From contig CALXQQ010000018.1 in the NCBI GenBank assembly GCA_944390775.1, forward strand, positions 1 to 59,641: 59,641 nucleotides of DNA, written 5' to 3'. Position numbers and translations under genes: made by a program. Shown here piece by piece: positions 28,068-37,230 of this stretch (positions are counted from its first letter, which is position 1; the number at the start of each line of letters is the position of its first letter). The notes below the pieces were generated by a model. The model did not search any database, was not told where the DNA came from, and saw nothing but the letters and a program-made list of their open reading frames with translations. This stretch comes from an uncultured Alphaproteobacteria bacterium (GTDB lineage: Bacteria > Pseudomonadota > Alphaproteobacteria > UBA3830).

Positions 28068-29683
28068 AAAATGGTGTGAAGTTTGTGTCAATTGGTGGCT
28101 GTGCAGAAGTTGGCATGAATTTATATGCGTACATATATAAGGATTCATGGCTTTTGATCGATATGGGCATGGGGTTTGGAAAAGCTCTTGGGCAAGAATT
28201 GATTGTACCATATTCGGAAGTGTTAGAAGCAAACAAATCAAAAATTAAAGGATTAGTTATTACACACTCGCATGAAGATCATATAGGAGCTTTACCTTAT
28301 ATATGGCCTTTATTGGCATGTCCTATTTACGGTCGTCCATTTGCGATTGAGATGATTCGTGATAAGTTATCGCAATTTGGTTTGAAAAATATTGCCCCTA
28401 TAATATCGGCAGCTCCGAACAAAAAGTTCAACATAGGAGAATTTGGAATTGAATTTATACCTGTGGCACATTCAACGCCTGAGTCATCGGCCATAGCGAT
28501 TACAACTCCATCAGGGGTAGTTATTCATTCCGGGGATTGGCGACTTGATGATGATCCTGTATTGGGTTCTAAAACCGATGAAAGCACTTTAACACGTTAT
28601 GGAAATGATGGCGTATTAGCTTTTGTATGTGATTCTACTAATTCTATATATGAAGAACAATTTTCATCAGAAAAAGAGGTGAGAAAACACCTGATAGAAT
28701 TAGTAAAGCAACATAAGAAGAGGCGGGTGATTATTACATGTTTTGCGTCAAATTTGGCCAGGCTCGAAAGTTGTTATAAAGCAGCAAAGGCATCGAATAG
28801 GCAAATGGTAGTGCTTGGCAGATCGCTTAAGAAAATTGAAAAAGTAGCACGCAATTCTGGTTATTTTTCGGATATTCCGGCATTTCTTTCTGATACAAAT
28901 TTAAAATCATTAGATCCTGCAAAAACACTAATAGTGTGTACAGGTAGCCAAGGAGAGCCGCGATCTGCTTTGCGCAAAATAGCAAATGATGCTCATAAAA
29001 GTGTTACCCTTTGTCCTGATGATGTTGTTATTTTTTCGTCGCGTGTTATTCCGGGAAATGAAAAAGCTGTATTAGGTGTACAGAATGCTTTGGTTGAAAA
29101 AGGTGTTAAGGTTATCATGGACGTGAATCATACTATTCACGCATCTGGGCATCCAAGTGCGATGGAATTAAAACAAATGTATGAATGGATTCGTCCCAAC
29201 ATATTGATTCCAATACATGGAGAAAGTGTGCATCTGTATAGGCAAGCCGAGATTGCACAAGAGTGCGGTATAAAGAACGTGATTGTACCCAAACCTGGTG
29301 ATGTTATCAGCTTAGCGAAGAATGCTCCTCGAGTAGTAGAGAATATTCCAGTAGAAGTTTTAGCTGTGGATGGTTCTCGTTTAATTCCTGTTGAAAGCGC
29401 TCTTTATCGTGAAAGGGAATCTATTGCAGCAAACGGTATTATCAGTATTTGCGTGCAAATACGAGGTGATGATGTTCATATTGTAGGTTTGGAGCACTGT
29501 GGGGTATTTCAGAAAGGCAAAGAAGACCAGTTAATTAAAGAAATACACTCAGATTTGGAAGATGCCATAGCTAAGGACAGCAATGGTGATTATAGCAAAA
29601 ACAATATCAAGAAAATCGCGCAGAGCGTCATATTCGAAATGTTATACAAAAGACCAACTATAATTGTTCACCAAGTGCGATAA
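28064..29683 (+). CDS. rnj: Ribonuclease J
   Basis: Metallo-beta-lactamase/beta-CASP nuclease with endonuclease and 5'-3' exonuclease activity in RNA decay and maturation. The 539-residue protein has the zinc motif HSHEDHIGALPYIWP near residue 70, PVAHSTPESSA, HSGDWRLDDDPV, the beta-CASP region CFASNLARLESCYKAAK, HTIHASGHPSAMELKQMYEW and IPIHGES, then the C-terminal domain. All metal ligands look intact. Overlaps birA by ATGA and ends at a good terminator. RNase J is usual in alphaproteobacteria. Confidence 0.95.
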   Translation: MKNGVKFVSIGGCAEVGMNLYAYIYKDSWLLIDMGMGFGKALGQELIVPYSEVLEANKSKIKGLVITHSHEDHIGALPYIWPLLACPIYGRPFAIEMIRDKLSQFGLKNIAPIISAAPNKKFNIGEFGIEFIPVAHSTPESSAIAITTPSGVVIHSGDWRLDDDPVLGSKTDESTLTRYGNDGVLAFVCDSTNSIYEEQFSSEKEVRKHLIELVKQHKKRRVIITCFASNLARLESCYKAAKASNRQMVVLGRSLKKIEKVARNSGYFSDIPAFLSDTNLKSLDPAKTLIVCTGSQGEPRSALRKIANDAHKSVTLCPDDVVIFSSRVIPGNEKAVLGVQNALVEKGVKVIMDVNHTIHASGHPSAMELKQMYEWIRPNILIPIHGESVHLYRQAEIAQECGIKNVIVPKPGDVISLAKNAPRVVENIPVEVLAVDGSRLIPVESALYRERESIAANGIISICVQIRGDDVHIVGLEHCGVFQKGKEDQLIKEIHSDLEDAIAKDSNGDYSKNNIKKIAQSVIFEMLYKRPTIIVHQVR

Positions 29684-29687
29684 GAGC

Positions 29688-29713
29688 AGCCGTTGCAATG
29701 CAACGGCTTTTGT
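29688..29713 (+). terminator. Intrinsic terminator after rnj
   Basis: AGCCGTTG (29688-29695) pairs perfectly with CAACGGCT (29701-29708) over a 5-base loop and is followed by TTTTGTTT. It ends the birA-rnj transcript directly ahead of the convergent Bax-inhibitor gene. Confidence 0.85.
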
Positions 29714-30421
29714 TTAGTCGCGTCGTCCGACTAATTTTAATATCATTAAGAATAGATTTATAAAATCTAGATAAAGGCGCAAAGCTCCGAGAATGGCTTT
29801 TTTTTCGCCAACTTCAGCTGTATCGGATTCGAAATAATAGCTCTTTATTAGCTGAGCATCAAAAGCAGTTAGACCTGTAAAGATCAGCACGCCCAATATT
29901 GATAATACGAAACTAAATGTGGAATTATGAAAAAACATATTTACAATAGTTGCCACTATCAATCCTATTAAGCCCATGAATAAGAAAGAGCCCCATCCGA
30001 TTAATGATTTATCCGTGCTATATCCATATATCACCATTGAGAGAAACATCGCGGATGCGACAAAAAAAGTAGTTGCGATGCTTGTGAGTGAATATACTAG
30101 GAATACTGATGATAGCGTTACACCATTCAGCAGTGCATAGCCTAAAAACATCAGTAGTGCACTCTGTGAAGACATTGTATGTATGCGCGCACTCAGATAA
30201 AACACCATGCCCAAAGTGACCAGCATCAACAAGATTGACACCATTGGTGAACTGTAAATTACGCTTAGAAATGCCGGAGAAGAAGCTGTTAAATAAGCGA
30301 TCAATGCAGTTAACGCTAATCCCCAAGACATGTTGGAAAATACGCTAATCATATAGCGCCGCAATCCGCCATCTACAGAACTCGCGACACCATTATAAAA
30401 CGGAGTAGATTCATCCTTCAT
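29714..30421 (-). CDS. Bax inhibitor-1 / YccA family membrane protein
   Basis: A 235-residue polytopic protein with about seven hydrophobic helices between residues 25 and 230. The family pattern is clear: FYNGVASSVDGGLRRYM before the first helix, STDKSLIGWGSFLFMGLIGL, FTGLTAFDAQLIKSYYF in the fifth-to-sixth helix region and GALRLYLDFINLFLMIL at the end. These proteins are thought to act as pH- or calcium-sensitive channels, or as inhibitors of the FtsH protease, in the inner membrane. Excellent AAGGAGG upstream of the ATG. Stands alone, with its own extended -10 promoter. Confidence 0.92.
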   Translation of the reverse strand: MKDESTPFYNGVASSVDGGLRRYMISVFSNMSWGLALTALIAYLTASSPAFLSVIYSSPMVSILLMLVTLGMVFYLSARIHTMSSQSALLMFLGYALLNGVTLSSVFLVYSLTSIATTFFVASAMFLSMVIYGYSTDKSLIGWGSFLFMGLIGLIVATIVNMFFHNSTFSFVLSILGVLIFTGLTAFDAQLIKSYYFESDTAEVGEKKAILGALRLYLDFINLFLMILKLVGRRD

Positions 30422-30448
30422 TACTTTACCTCCTTACAACCAAACTTC

Positions 30449-30457
30449 ATTATATCA
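30449..30457 (-). promoter_or_regulatory. Extended -10 promoter for the Bax-inhibitor gene
   Basis: The minus strand reads TGATATAAT: a consensus TATAAT (30449-30454) with the TG extension one base upstream. No good -35 hexamer is visible at normal spacing, consistent with an extended -10 promoter. It lies about 28 bases upstream of the ATG. Confidence 0.55.
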
Positions 30458-30675
30458 CAAAAATCGACAAATATCCATTTGTGCTTATTTATTAGTAGGT
30501 AGTAGGGAAAGGCTGAGTATATAAAAATAATATATTCTCTATGCGGAATGCAAATGATAAATTTTTAATGTTATGCGGGATTAGTTATTATGTTTTAACT
30601 TATTATATGTTAGTATTTATGCAATAGTGTATCGAGTTTGTGTAGTTAGGTTGTGTTATATAGAGGAGACGTTTC

Positions 30676-31335
30676 ATGTGGAATGCAGCAAGTACGCCAG
30701 GACGAATAAAGGGCAAACGTCTGCAAATGGTGCGAGCGCTTGCTGGGCTGACACGTCAACAGATGCAAGATATAACGGGTGTACCTCTATCAACGATCAA
30801 TAGTTGGGAGATTGGACGTGTTGAGCTTAACGACAAAAGTGCCAATCGATATTGTACGGCGTTACGTAAAATAGGCATCTACTGCACTTCCGAATGGTTA
30901 TTAACAGGGAATGACATTCCTCCCAGGCTTATGAACAGCATGGAGAAATCGATATTTGCAACATTAGATGATGGTAAAAGAGACCATGATGATGGAGTGA
31001 AACCGATTGTTGAATTGCCATCTGGATTATCAGAAGATATGCGTAGAGAGCTAATGTTTTTCCTAAGTTTACATGATAAAACTCTTTTTCATTTTATCAC
31101 TCAAGATATTGCATCATATAAAAAAGGCGATTGTGTTGCAGGAATCATAGTGCAAAACCCAGCAATTTTAATTAATCAGCCTGTAATTTTCCAAGTAGAT
31201 GAACATACGAATGCAGTTGGTGTGTTGCTAGAATATGCGCACGAGTCGTGTTTGGCCTCGTTCGGAGATGGAGCGTCGCATGTGAAAGCTCTAAACATAG
31301 CCAAAATTGTATGGCATCGAGCATCGATCAATTAG
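30676..31335 (+). CDS. XRE-family helix-turn-helix transcriptional regulator
   Basis: A 219-residue DNA-binding protein. Residues 12-60 form an XRE helix-turn-helix (MVRALAGLTRQQMQDITGVP, then LSTINSWEIGR). The C-terminal part (110-219) is an alpha/beta domain that resembles a repressor C-terminal domain in layout, but I see no Ser/Lys LexA-type pair and no self-cleavage site. ATG 30676 has GAGGAG seven bases upstream. The 250-base region before it is very AT-rich, with no clear promoter. Divergent from the Bax-inhibitor gene and convergent with xseA; targets unknown. Confidence 0.8.
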   Translation: MWNAASTPGRIKGKRLQMVRALAGLTRQQMQDITGVPLSTINSWEIGRVELNDKSANRYCTALRKIGIYCTSEWLLTGNDIPPRLMNSMEKSIFATLDDGKRDHDDGVKPIVELPSGLSEDMRRELMFFLSLHDKTLFHFITQDIASYKKGDCVAGIIVQNPAILINQPVIFQVDEHTNAVGVLLEYAHESCLASFGDGASHVKALNIAKIVWHRASIN

Positions 31336-31349
31336 TTGTGTCATGTGAT

Positions 31350-32654
31350 CTATTCGAAACGTAATTCTTGTTGAATTTTTGTGTAAACAGTTACCTTTCC
31401 ATCAGAAAATGATAAGTGCAAAGAACGAGCTTTATTTGCTTCAGAAGCAGTAGTGACAGGTGTATCTGTACCATCAGTAACCAATGCAAATCCTCGTTGT
31501 AATATCTTATTATAAGAATTAGCCTCTAGATTAGTGCTTACAACAGATAAACGACCATTTAGATTATCTACGTATCTATATATTTGAAATTTAATTTTTT
31601 GGAAAATTTCATCAGTATTGGTTGGTAGTGTTGGAGGTGTAATAGTGATTTTCGCCAATGTGAGTTTTAATTTGGCCAGTAAGTTACTTACTGAAGCTGA
31701 GCATCTTTCAGAAGCGAAATCAACCTGTTGAATTTTTTGCTCCAGTATGTTTTGAGGAGTTAGTATTTTGTGCACTTGTAATACTAGCCGTTTTTTTTCT
31801 AGTTGTTTGAAAAATGAAAGACTTAAACAAGAGTATAAACGCGTAATTTCTCCATGTAGCTTTGTTCTTTCTGGTACAGCAAATTCTGCAGCTGCAGTTG
31901 GAGTAGGGGCTCGTAAATCTGCTGCATAATCTATTAGTGTGGTATCAGTTTCATGTCCTATTGCAGATATAACTGGAATATCGCTAGCGGCCACTGCTCT
32001 CACTACGCTTTCTTCATTGAAGGGCATGAGATCTTCTAAGCTGCCTCCACCACGTGCCACGATTAGCAGGTCTGGTTTTTGTTCGGCGGGCAGATTATTC
32101 ATAGAGGTAACAGCTGTTACAACCTGATCCGCTGCATATACTCCTTGTACGGCTACAGGCCACAACAAAATTTCTCGAGGAAAGCGCTCTCTGATTCTAT
32201 GTAGCATATCCTGAATTACCGCACCTGTTGGAGATGTGATCACTCCAATGAGACGTGGAATTTTGGGAATGGGTTTTTTGCGATTTGCATCAAATAAGCC
32301 TTCTGCTGCGAGTCGTTTTTTTCGTTCTTCCAGTATTTTGAGCAATTCACCGATTCCAGCTGTTTCGAAGTGTTCCACAACGAATTGATATTGGGATTGC
32401 ATGGGATAAGTTGTTACCTGTCCGATACATTTGACATCCATTCCTTCTACTAATTTAATGGTGTGTTTTTGTGCAACACTTTTCCAGCAGATAGCTCGTA
32501 TAATCGCGCCTTCATCTTTCAAGCAAAAATATATATGGCCAGATGAATGTGCTTTAAGAGCGCTTACTTCGCCCCTGAGAAGAACTTTACTAAAATTTTG
32601 ATCAATTGTGCGTTTTATATAAGCGGATAACTTGGATACGGTGAATTCTTCCAC
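31350..32654 (-). CDS. xseA: Exodeoxyribonuclease VII large subunit
   Basis: Large subunit of the single-strand exonuclease ExoVII. The start is placed at GTG 32652-32654 (MEEFTVSKLSAYIKRTI), which has GAGAG six bases upstream and matches the usual XseA N-terminus; the frame stays open much further upstream but would then overlap ffh. The 434 residues show the OB-fold domain (VLLRGEVSALKAHSSGHIYF), then the catalytic core with GVITSPTGAVIQDMLHRIRERFP, VARGGGSLEDLMPFNEE and SAIGHETDTTLIDYAADLRA, then coiled coil. Divergent from ffh. xseB is not in the window. Confidence 0.93.
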   Translation of the reverse strand: MEEFTVSKLSAYIKRTIDQNFSKVLLRGEVSALKAHSSGHIYFCLKDEGAIIRAICWKSVAQKHTIKLVEGMDVKCIGQVTTYPMQSQYQFVVEHFETAGIGELLKILEERKKRLAAEGLFDANRKKPIPKIPRLIGVITSPTGAVIQDMLHRIRERFPREILLWPVAVQGVYAADQVVTAVTSMNNLPAEQKPDLLIVARGGGSLEDLMPFNEESVVRAVAASDIPVISAIGHETDTTLIDYAADLRAPTPTAAAEFAVPERTKLHGEITRLYSCLSLSFFKQLEKKRLVLQVHKILTPQNILEQKIQQVDFASERCSASVSNLLAKLKLTLAKITITPPTLPTNTDEIFQKIKFQIYRYVDNLNGRLSVVSTNLEANSYNKILQRGFALVTDGTDTPVTTASEANKARSLHLSFSDGKVTVYTKIQQELRFE

Positions 32655-32739
32655 GATACACTCTCTAATTGCTTCTTCGATGGTATCAAATTTTGTGCAA
32701 ATGTGGTAGCATTTGGTTTGTGAGTAGGAGGATTCTGCC

Positions 32740-34077
32740 TTGTTTGATTTTCTCTCAAATAAGTTAACAGAGGTTTTTGGGAAATTACGCGGTAGTGCTG
32801 TACTAAAAGAGAGTGATGTAGATATGGCATTGCGAGAGATTCGTTTAGCTTTATTAGATGCAGATGTTTCTCTTGAAGTGGCTAAGACATTTATAAGCAA
32901 GGTAAAAGAAAAAGCAATAGGTCAGGAGGTTATACGATCTGTTTCTCCGGCGCAAATGGTTATTAAGATTGTGCATGATCAGCTTGTAGAGTTGTTGGGT
33001 GAGCGAGTCGAGCCTAAAATTGCGGGTCGTCCTCATAAGATTCTATTGGTAGGATTGCAAGGAGCCGGAAAGACTACTACGGCTGCGAAATTAGCTCATT
33101 ACTGGGCAGGGATGGCGAAGAAAGTCTTGCTATGTTCGGCGGATATTTATAGGCCGGCAGCGATGGAACAATTGCAGATTTTATCTACAAAAATTGCAGG
33201 TGCAAATTTCTATGATGAAGGGTTAGGACAGAGTTCTGTGGAGAAGATAATAAATGGAGCGATGTCCAAATCAACCGAGTATGATGTTTTTATCATTGAT
33301 ACTGCTGGACGTTTGCAGATAGATGATATGAAAATGGCGGAATTGCAAACAATTAACAATATCGTGCAGGCAGATGAAATACTATTAGTTGCTGATATGA
33401 TGACAGGACAAGAAGCGCTGAGTATTGCATCTGCTTTTTCGAGCAAGCTACCGGTTACTGGTGTCATTCTAACCAGAGCGGATGGAGATGCTCGAGGGGG
33501 AGTAGCCTTATCTATGAGAGAAGTTACGGGTTGTCCGATACGTTTTATTGGTACTGGTGAGCAGCTGGATAGCTTATCTATTTTTGACGCGGAACGTATG
33601 GCAGGTCGTCTGCTTGGTATGGGGGATGTCGTAGCGTTAGTTGAGAAAGCACGACAGGCTTTTTCACAGCAAGAGACTGAGAAAGCGGCGCAGCTATTGC
33701 AGTCTGGTAATTTTACGTTAGATGATTTCGTGCATCAAATGGAAAAAATGTCAACCATGGGAGGTCTCAAGACAATTGTTAAGATGCTACCTCAAGGGCA
33801 AAAAATCAATAGTATGATGGAGCAAGTTGGAGTATCGGATAAAACTATCGCGCACCATATAGCAATAGTACGTTCCATGACGGCTAAAGAAAGGGCGAAT
33901 CACAAGTTGTTAAATGGTAGTCGGCGGAAGAGAATAGCGTTAGGTTCTGGAACATCTGTTCAGCAGGTTAATCAGCTGATTAAACAGTATGAATCCATGT
34001 GTAAATTTTTTCGGCAAATACAGAGTGGAGGCTTTATGAAATCCATTGCGTCACTTATGAAAGGGAGAGTTAAATGA
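32740..34077 (+). CDS. ffh: Signal recognition particle protein Ffh
   Basis: GTPase of the signal recognition particle, binding 4.5S RNA and nascent membrane-protein signals. The 445-residue protein has the N domain (1-90), the G domain with GLQGAGKTTTAAKLA near 108, DTAGRLQIDD, TRADGDARGGVALS and GTGE, and the methionine-rich M domain (GGLKTIVKMLPQ, LNGSRRKRIALGSGTSVQQV) with the RNA-binding helix. The start is TTG at 32740, preceded by AGGAGG eight bases upstream. Its usual followers (rpsP, rimM, trmD) are replaced by an acyltransferase and a TPR lipoprotein. Confidence 0.96.
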   Translation: MFDFLSNKLTEVFGKLRGSAVLKESDVDMALREIRLALLDADVSLEVAKTFISKVKEKAIGQEVIRSVSPAQMVIKIVHDQLVELLGERVEPKIAGRPHKILLVGLQGAGKTTTAAKLAHYWAGMAKKVLLCSADIYRPAAMEQLQILSTKIAGANFYDEGLGQSSVEKIINGAMSKSTEYDVFIIDTAGRLQIDDMKMAELQTINNIVQADEILLVADMMTGQEALSIASAFSSKLPVTGVILTRADGDARGGVALSMREVTGCPIRFIGTGEQLDSLSIFDAERMAGRLLGMGDVVALVEKARQAFSQQETEKAAQLLQSGNFTLDDFVHQMEKMSTMGGLKTIVKMLPQGQKINSMMEQVGVSDKTIAHHIAIVRSMTAKERANHKLLNGSRRKRIALGSGTSVQQVNQLIKQYESMCKFFRQIQSGGFMKSIASLMKGRVK

Positions 34078-35165
34078 AAAACTTTTTGGTAGATATACAA
34101 CGTTTACGTGGTGTTGCATGTTTGTTGGTTCTATTGCAGCACATTGCTTTGATTTGTCCATTGGTATGGTTGGTTATGCATGTACCTCCTCACTTTAGAG
34201 TTGGGAGCGGTGCAGTTCACATATTTTTTGCTATTTCTGGATTTGTTATTACTTTATCTATTAAGGATAAATTACCTACAGGCGGTACTTTTTTAGAGCG
34301 TGTAAAGGGATCTGGCTCATTTTTGGGAGAGTTCTATGTAAAGCGTTTTTTTAGAATTGTGCCTGTGATGATGTTTGTTTTGCTTTTGGCTGCTGTTTTC
34401 TTTGGCATGACTGAATCAAACACGGCTTGGCTTTCGACATTGTGTAGGATACCTGCTGAAGTTTTTGCGGGCGTATATAATTACTCTGTAGAGAAATTTG
34501 TTACAGTTGAAAAGCTGCATTTATCAGGTACAGGGCCATTTTGGACTTTGGGTTTGGAAATGCAATTTTACTTGCTATGGCCATTGGTATTGATGATGTT
34601 ACCAAGCCATAGTGATAGGGCATGTTTATCATTATCATTAGGTTTGTTATTTTTGCTAGTGATACAACCGGTATGTGTTTTGTTTTTCGGTTATTATTAC
34701 TATGCAATTTATCAGAACATTTCTGCGATCTTTTTAGGAGCGTTTTTAGCATATCTTTATACGGGAGAAAAAATAAAGGTTAATGCTTTTTACTCGACTA
34801 TTGCTATGTTGTTTTTAATTGCTACGGTTTGGTTGTATCCGAACGTCATGCCTTTGTCTGTGTTTTATTCTCAAATTGTTGTCAGTCTTGCATCTGTTGC
34901 TGCAGTTGCTTTGGCGGTGTTTGTGGGAAATAGTTTCGCTATACCATTAGTGGGACAGTTTTTGGAGTATTTAGGAAATCGCTCCTATTCATTTTACGCT
35001 GTGCAGTTAGTTTTAGCTTCAGTAGTGGTTTATTTTACTCAGGCAGATTGTTATGCGGATTATGGTTTGAAACAATTTCTGATATTTATAGTTGTATTGT
35101 ATTTAACTACCGAATTTGTTTATAATTGTATAGAAAAACCGTTAAGGAATTTTGGAAACAAGTAG
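34074..35165 (+). CDS. Acyltransferase-3 (OafA/YrhL-like) membrane protein
   Basis: A 363-residue polytopic protein with about ten hydrophobic helices. Family landmarks: DIQRLRGVACLLVLLQH near the N-terminus (catalytic-type His), FFAISGFVIT, the YVKRFFRIVPVMM motif (RxxRIxP-like), and GTGPFWTLGLEMQFYLLWPL. Such enzymes move acetyl or other acyl groups across the inner membrane onto surface glycans such as O-antigen or peptidoglycan. Overlaps ffh by ATGA, so it is expressed with it. A surface-modification role is inferred from the family; the substrate is unknown. Confidence 0.88.
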   Translation: MKNFLVDIQRLRGVACLLVLLQHIALICPLVWLVMHVPPHFRVGSGAVHIFFAISGFVITLSIKDKLPTGGTFLERVKGSGSFLGEFYVKRFFRIVPVMMFVLLLAAVFFGMTESNTAWLSTLCRIPAEVFAGVYNYSVEKFVTVEKLHLSGTGPFWTLGLEMQFYLLWPLVLMMLPSHSDRACLSLSLGLLFLLVIQPVCVLFFGYYYYAIYQNISAIFLGAFLAYLYTGEKIKVNAFYSTIAMLFLIATVWLYPNVMPLSVFYSQIVVSLASVAAVALAVFVGNSFAIPLVGQFLEYLGNRSYSFYAVQLVLASVVVYFTQADCYADYGLKQFLIFIVVLYLTTEFVYNCIEKPLRNFGNK

Positions 35166-35179
35166 GGGAGTGGTGCAGT

Positions 35180-35899
35180 ATGAAAAAGAGTTTTCTATAT
35201 CTACTAGCTATGGGAGTGGCTTTGGTAGGTTGTGCTGGTTCAGATACTGTGTCAGCTCCTTATGTTCGGATTGGTCAGAAAGCTCGTAGCAGTGGTAATC
35301 CAGAAGCGGCGATTAATTTTTATAACAAAGCAATAGAAGTAGAGCCTAGTAATCCGGCGCCATATCTTGGTTTGGCAGAAGTTTATGTTGATATGAAATT
35401 GCTAGATGCAGCAAAGGAATATCTGGTTAAAGCCGAGAGAAATGGTGCTGATCCATCTAGGGTTGCTTACATAAGGGGTAAGATTTACTTGTTACTAGAT
35501 GATAATGCAAACGCGGAAAAAGAATTCAAGAAGTATGAGACGGCTGATTCTTTGAATGCATTAGGGGCGTTATACGATAGCAAAGGAGATCATAAGCAGG
35601 CGCAGATGTTATATCGCCGTGTTATATCTATGGAGCCGAAATATATAGATGCATATAACAATATGGGATTGTCCTTGTTATTGTGCGATGCTTACAAGGA
35701 AGCGATTTTTTATCTAGAAAACGCGTGTGCTCTTCCAGATTCAAATCCTACTTATCGTGGAAATTTAGCTTTTGCTTATGGATTGGCTGGGCAAATAGCC
35801 AAGGCAAAGGCTATTTATGCGCAGGATTATGAAGGTGCTGAGCTAGAGCAAAAGGTCGCTTATTTAGAAGATATTATTGCCTCTAGATCGGATAAGTAG
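35180..35899 (+). CDS. TPR-repeat lipoprotein (TadD/PilF-like)
   Basis: A 239-residue protein with a lipoprotein signal (MKKSFLYLLAMGVALVGC, acylated Cys at 18) followed by about five tetratricopeptide repeats over residues 30-220 (for example AAINFYNKAIEVEPSNPAPY and YNNMGLSLLLCDAYKEAIFY). TPR lipoproteins of this kind act as scaffolds, for instance in pilus assembly (TadD, PilF). No pilus genes are visible here. ATG 35180 is chosen because the lipobox follows directly and AGGGGAG lies nine bases upstream. It is 14 bases after the acyltransferase gene and probably the third gene of the ffh transcript. Confidence 0.82.
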   Translation: MKKSFLYLLAMGVALVGCAGSDTVSAPYVRIGQKARSSGNPEAAINFYNKAIEVEPSNPAPYLGLAEVYVDMKLLDAAKEYLVKAERNGADPSRVAYIRGKIYLLLDDNANAEKEFKKYETADSLNALGALYDSKGDHKQAQMLYRRVISMEPKYIDAYNNMGLSLLLCDAYKEAIFYLENACALPDSNPTYRGNLAFAYGLAGQIAKAKAIYAQDYEGAELEQKVAYLEDIIASRSDK

Positions 35900-35993
35900 A
35901 GTTGAGCAACGACGGTTGTCTAGTACTATCTACTAGCGAGAGATGGCTTTATGCATTTAGTCGATGTGGTTTGTTGGTAAAGAGTGACTTTGC

Positions 35994-36022
35994 TTGACAT
36001 TCGCAATGGGTTGTGTGAATAT
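35994..36022 (+). promoter_or_regulatory. Putative promoter of the RND efflux operon
   Basis: A consensus TTGACA (35994-35999) lies 17 bases before GAATAT (36017-36022), in the 170-base gap ahead of the efflux adaptor gene. The -35 is perfect and the -10 weak, a pattern often seen at regulated promoters. No regulator gene is adjacent. Confidence 0.45.
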
Positions 36023-36068
36023 CGTTCATCCTCTGGTAGGATAGTCGCTTGAGTAGTCAGGAGAGCGT

Positions 36069-37211
36069 ATGCGTAGTTGTGTTTTTTGGTGTTCTTTCGG
36101 TTCGTTGTTGTTGTGTTGTGGTTGCAGAGAGGAAAAGCGCGTACAGGCGCCGGCTCCTTTGGTCAAAGCTTTTAAAGCTATCAGAAAAGATATTCCATGC
36201 ACCTTTGAAGCTCCGGCGAAAATTACAGGTTCTTTAGAAATCCAGGTCAGAGCACAGGTTAGCGGCATATTGAAAGCTCGTCTATTCCAAGAGGGACAAT
36301 ATGTACACGAAGGTGATAAGTTGTTCATTATTGATAAGGCTCCGTATGAAGCAGCTCTTACACAAGCCAATGGAAATTTAGCTCAGGCGGAATCAGAGCA
36401 ACGTCGTACTTATCGTGATTATGGGCGAATGAGCAAGTTGTTTAAGGATGGGGCTATTAGCCAAAAAGAGCATGATGACTCACTGTCTGCATACGAGAAG
36501 GCAGAAGCAAATCTCAAAGTAGCAAGGGGTGCGCTTCATCAAGCGGAAATTAATTTGGGTTATACTGATGTTAAAGCTCCTATTTCTGGTATTGTTCGTA
36601 AAGAAGCTCAATCTGTTGGTAATTTGGTGACTGCAGGAGCGAACAGCAGTTTACTGACATCAATGGTGAAAATTTGTCCTCTTCATGCGGACTTTTCTTT
36701 TTCAGGTTCTGTATGGAGCAAGTTTTATCAGAAGCGCAATGAAGGCAAGTTGGAGGTTGCGGATCTATCGGATGTACGTGTAGAGGTTACTACGTCTGAT
36801 GGGGTTGTATACCCACATGAAGGAAGAATTATATTTATTGATAGTAGCGAGGATGAACTAACATCCAGTATATCGGCAAAAGCAGAAATACCTGCAGATA
36901 AGGAGCAGAAGATTCTTCGTCCTGGGCAATTCGTTAGAATTAAGGTGAAAGGCGCTACATACTCTAATGCGTTGGTAATTCCAGCGTCTGCACTTATTTC
37001 TACTAGCCTTGGTTTTTCAGTTTATGTAATTAATGAAGATAAAACTGTGAAAGTTCGCCCTGTTAAGGCTGAAATTATCGAAAATTATGCTGTTGTATCA
37101 GAAGGGTTAAGTGAAGGAGAGGTTGTTGTAAGCGAAGGTCTTGTAAAAGTAAGACCTGGATCTGCAGTCAATCCATTATTTTCCGATACTAAGAATACTA
37201 CGGAAGGTTAA
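36069..37211 (+). CDS. RND efflux periplasmic adaptor (AcrA-like lipoprotein)
   Basis: Membrane fusion protein of a tripartite multidrug pump. The 380-residue sequence begins with a lipoprotein-type leader (CSFGSLLLCCGC, Cys at 19). It then has barrel-sandwich halves near 55-90 (AQVSGILKARLFQEGQYVHE) and 160-195 (YTDVKAPISGIVRKEAQSVG), a coiled-coil hairpin between them, and beta-barrel and membrane-proximal domains. ATG 36069 has AGGAGA just upstream. First gene of adaptor-pump-channel, 19 bases before the pump. Substrates not predictable. Confidence 0.93.
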   Translation: MRSCVFWCSFGSLLLCCGCREEKRVQAPAPLVKAFKAIRKDIPCTFEAPAKITGSLEIQVRAQVSGILKARLFQEGQYVHEGDKLFIIDKAPYEAALTQANGNLAQAESEQRRTYRDYGRMSKLFKDGAISQKEHDDSLSAYEKAEANLKVARGALHQAEINLGYTDVKAPISGIVRKEAQSVGNLVTAGANSSLLTSMVKICPLHADFSFSGSVWSKFYQKRNEGKLEVADLSDVRVEVTTSDGVVYPHEGRIIFIDSSEDELTSSISAKAEIPADKEQKILRPGQFVRIKVKGATYSNALVIPASALISTSLGFSVYVINEDKTVKVRPVKAEIIENYAVVSEGLSEGEVVVSEGLVKVRPGSAVNPLFSDTKNTTEG

Positions 37212-37230
37212 AGTCTAAATAGGAGGGCTT

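Noticed and set aside
30676-31335. XRE regulator as a phage repressor marking a prophage
   Set aside because: No integrase, structural or lysis genes are nearby, and the C-terminal domain shows no LexA-type self-cleavage residues.
31350-32900. A longer xseA beginning upstream of 32654
   Set aside because: The extension overlaps ffh on the other strand and lacks family similarity, while the GTG at 32654 has a good site and matches the XseA N-terminus.
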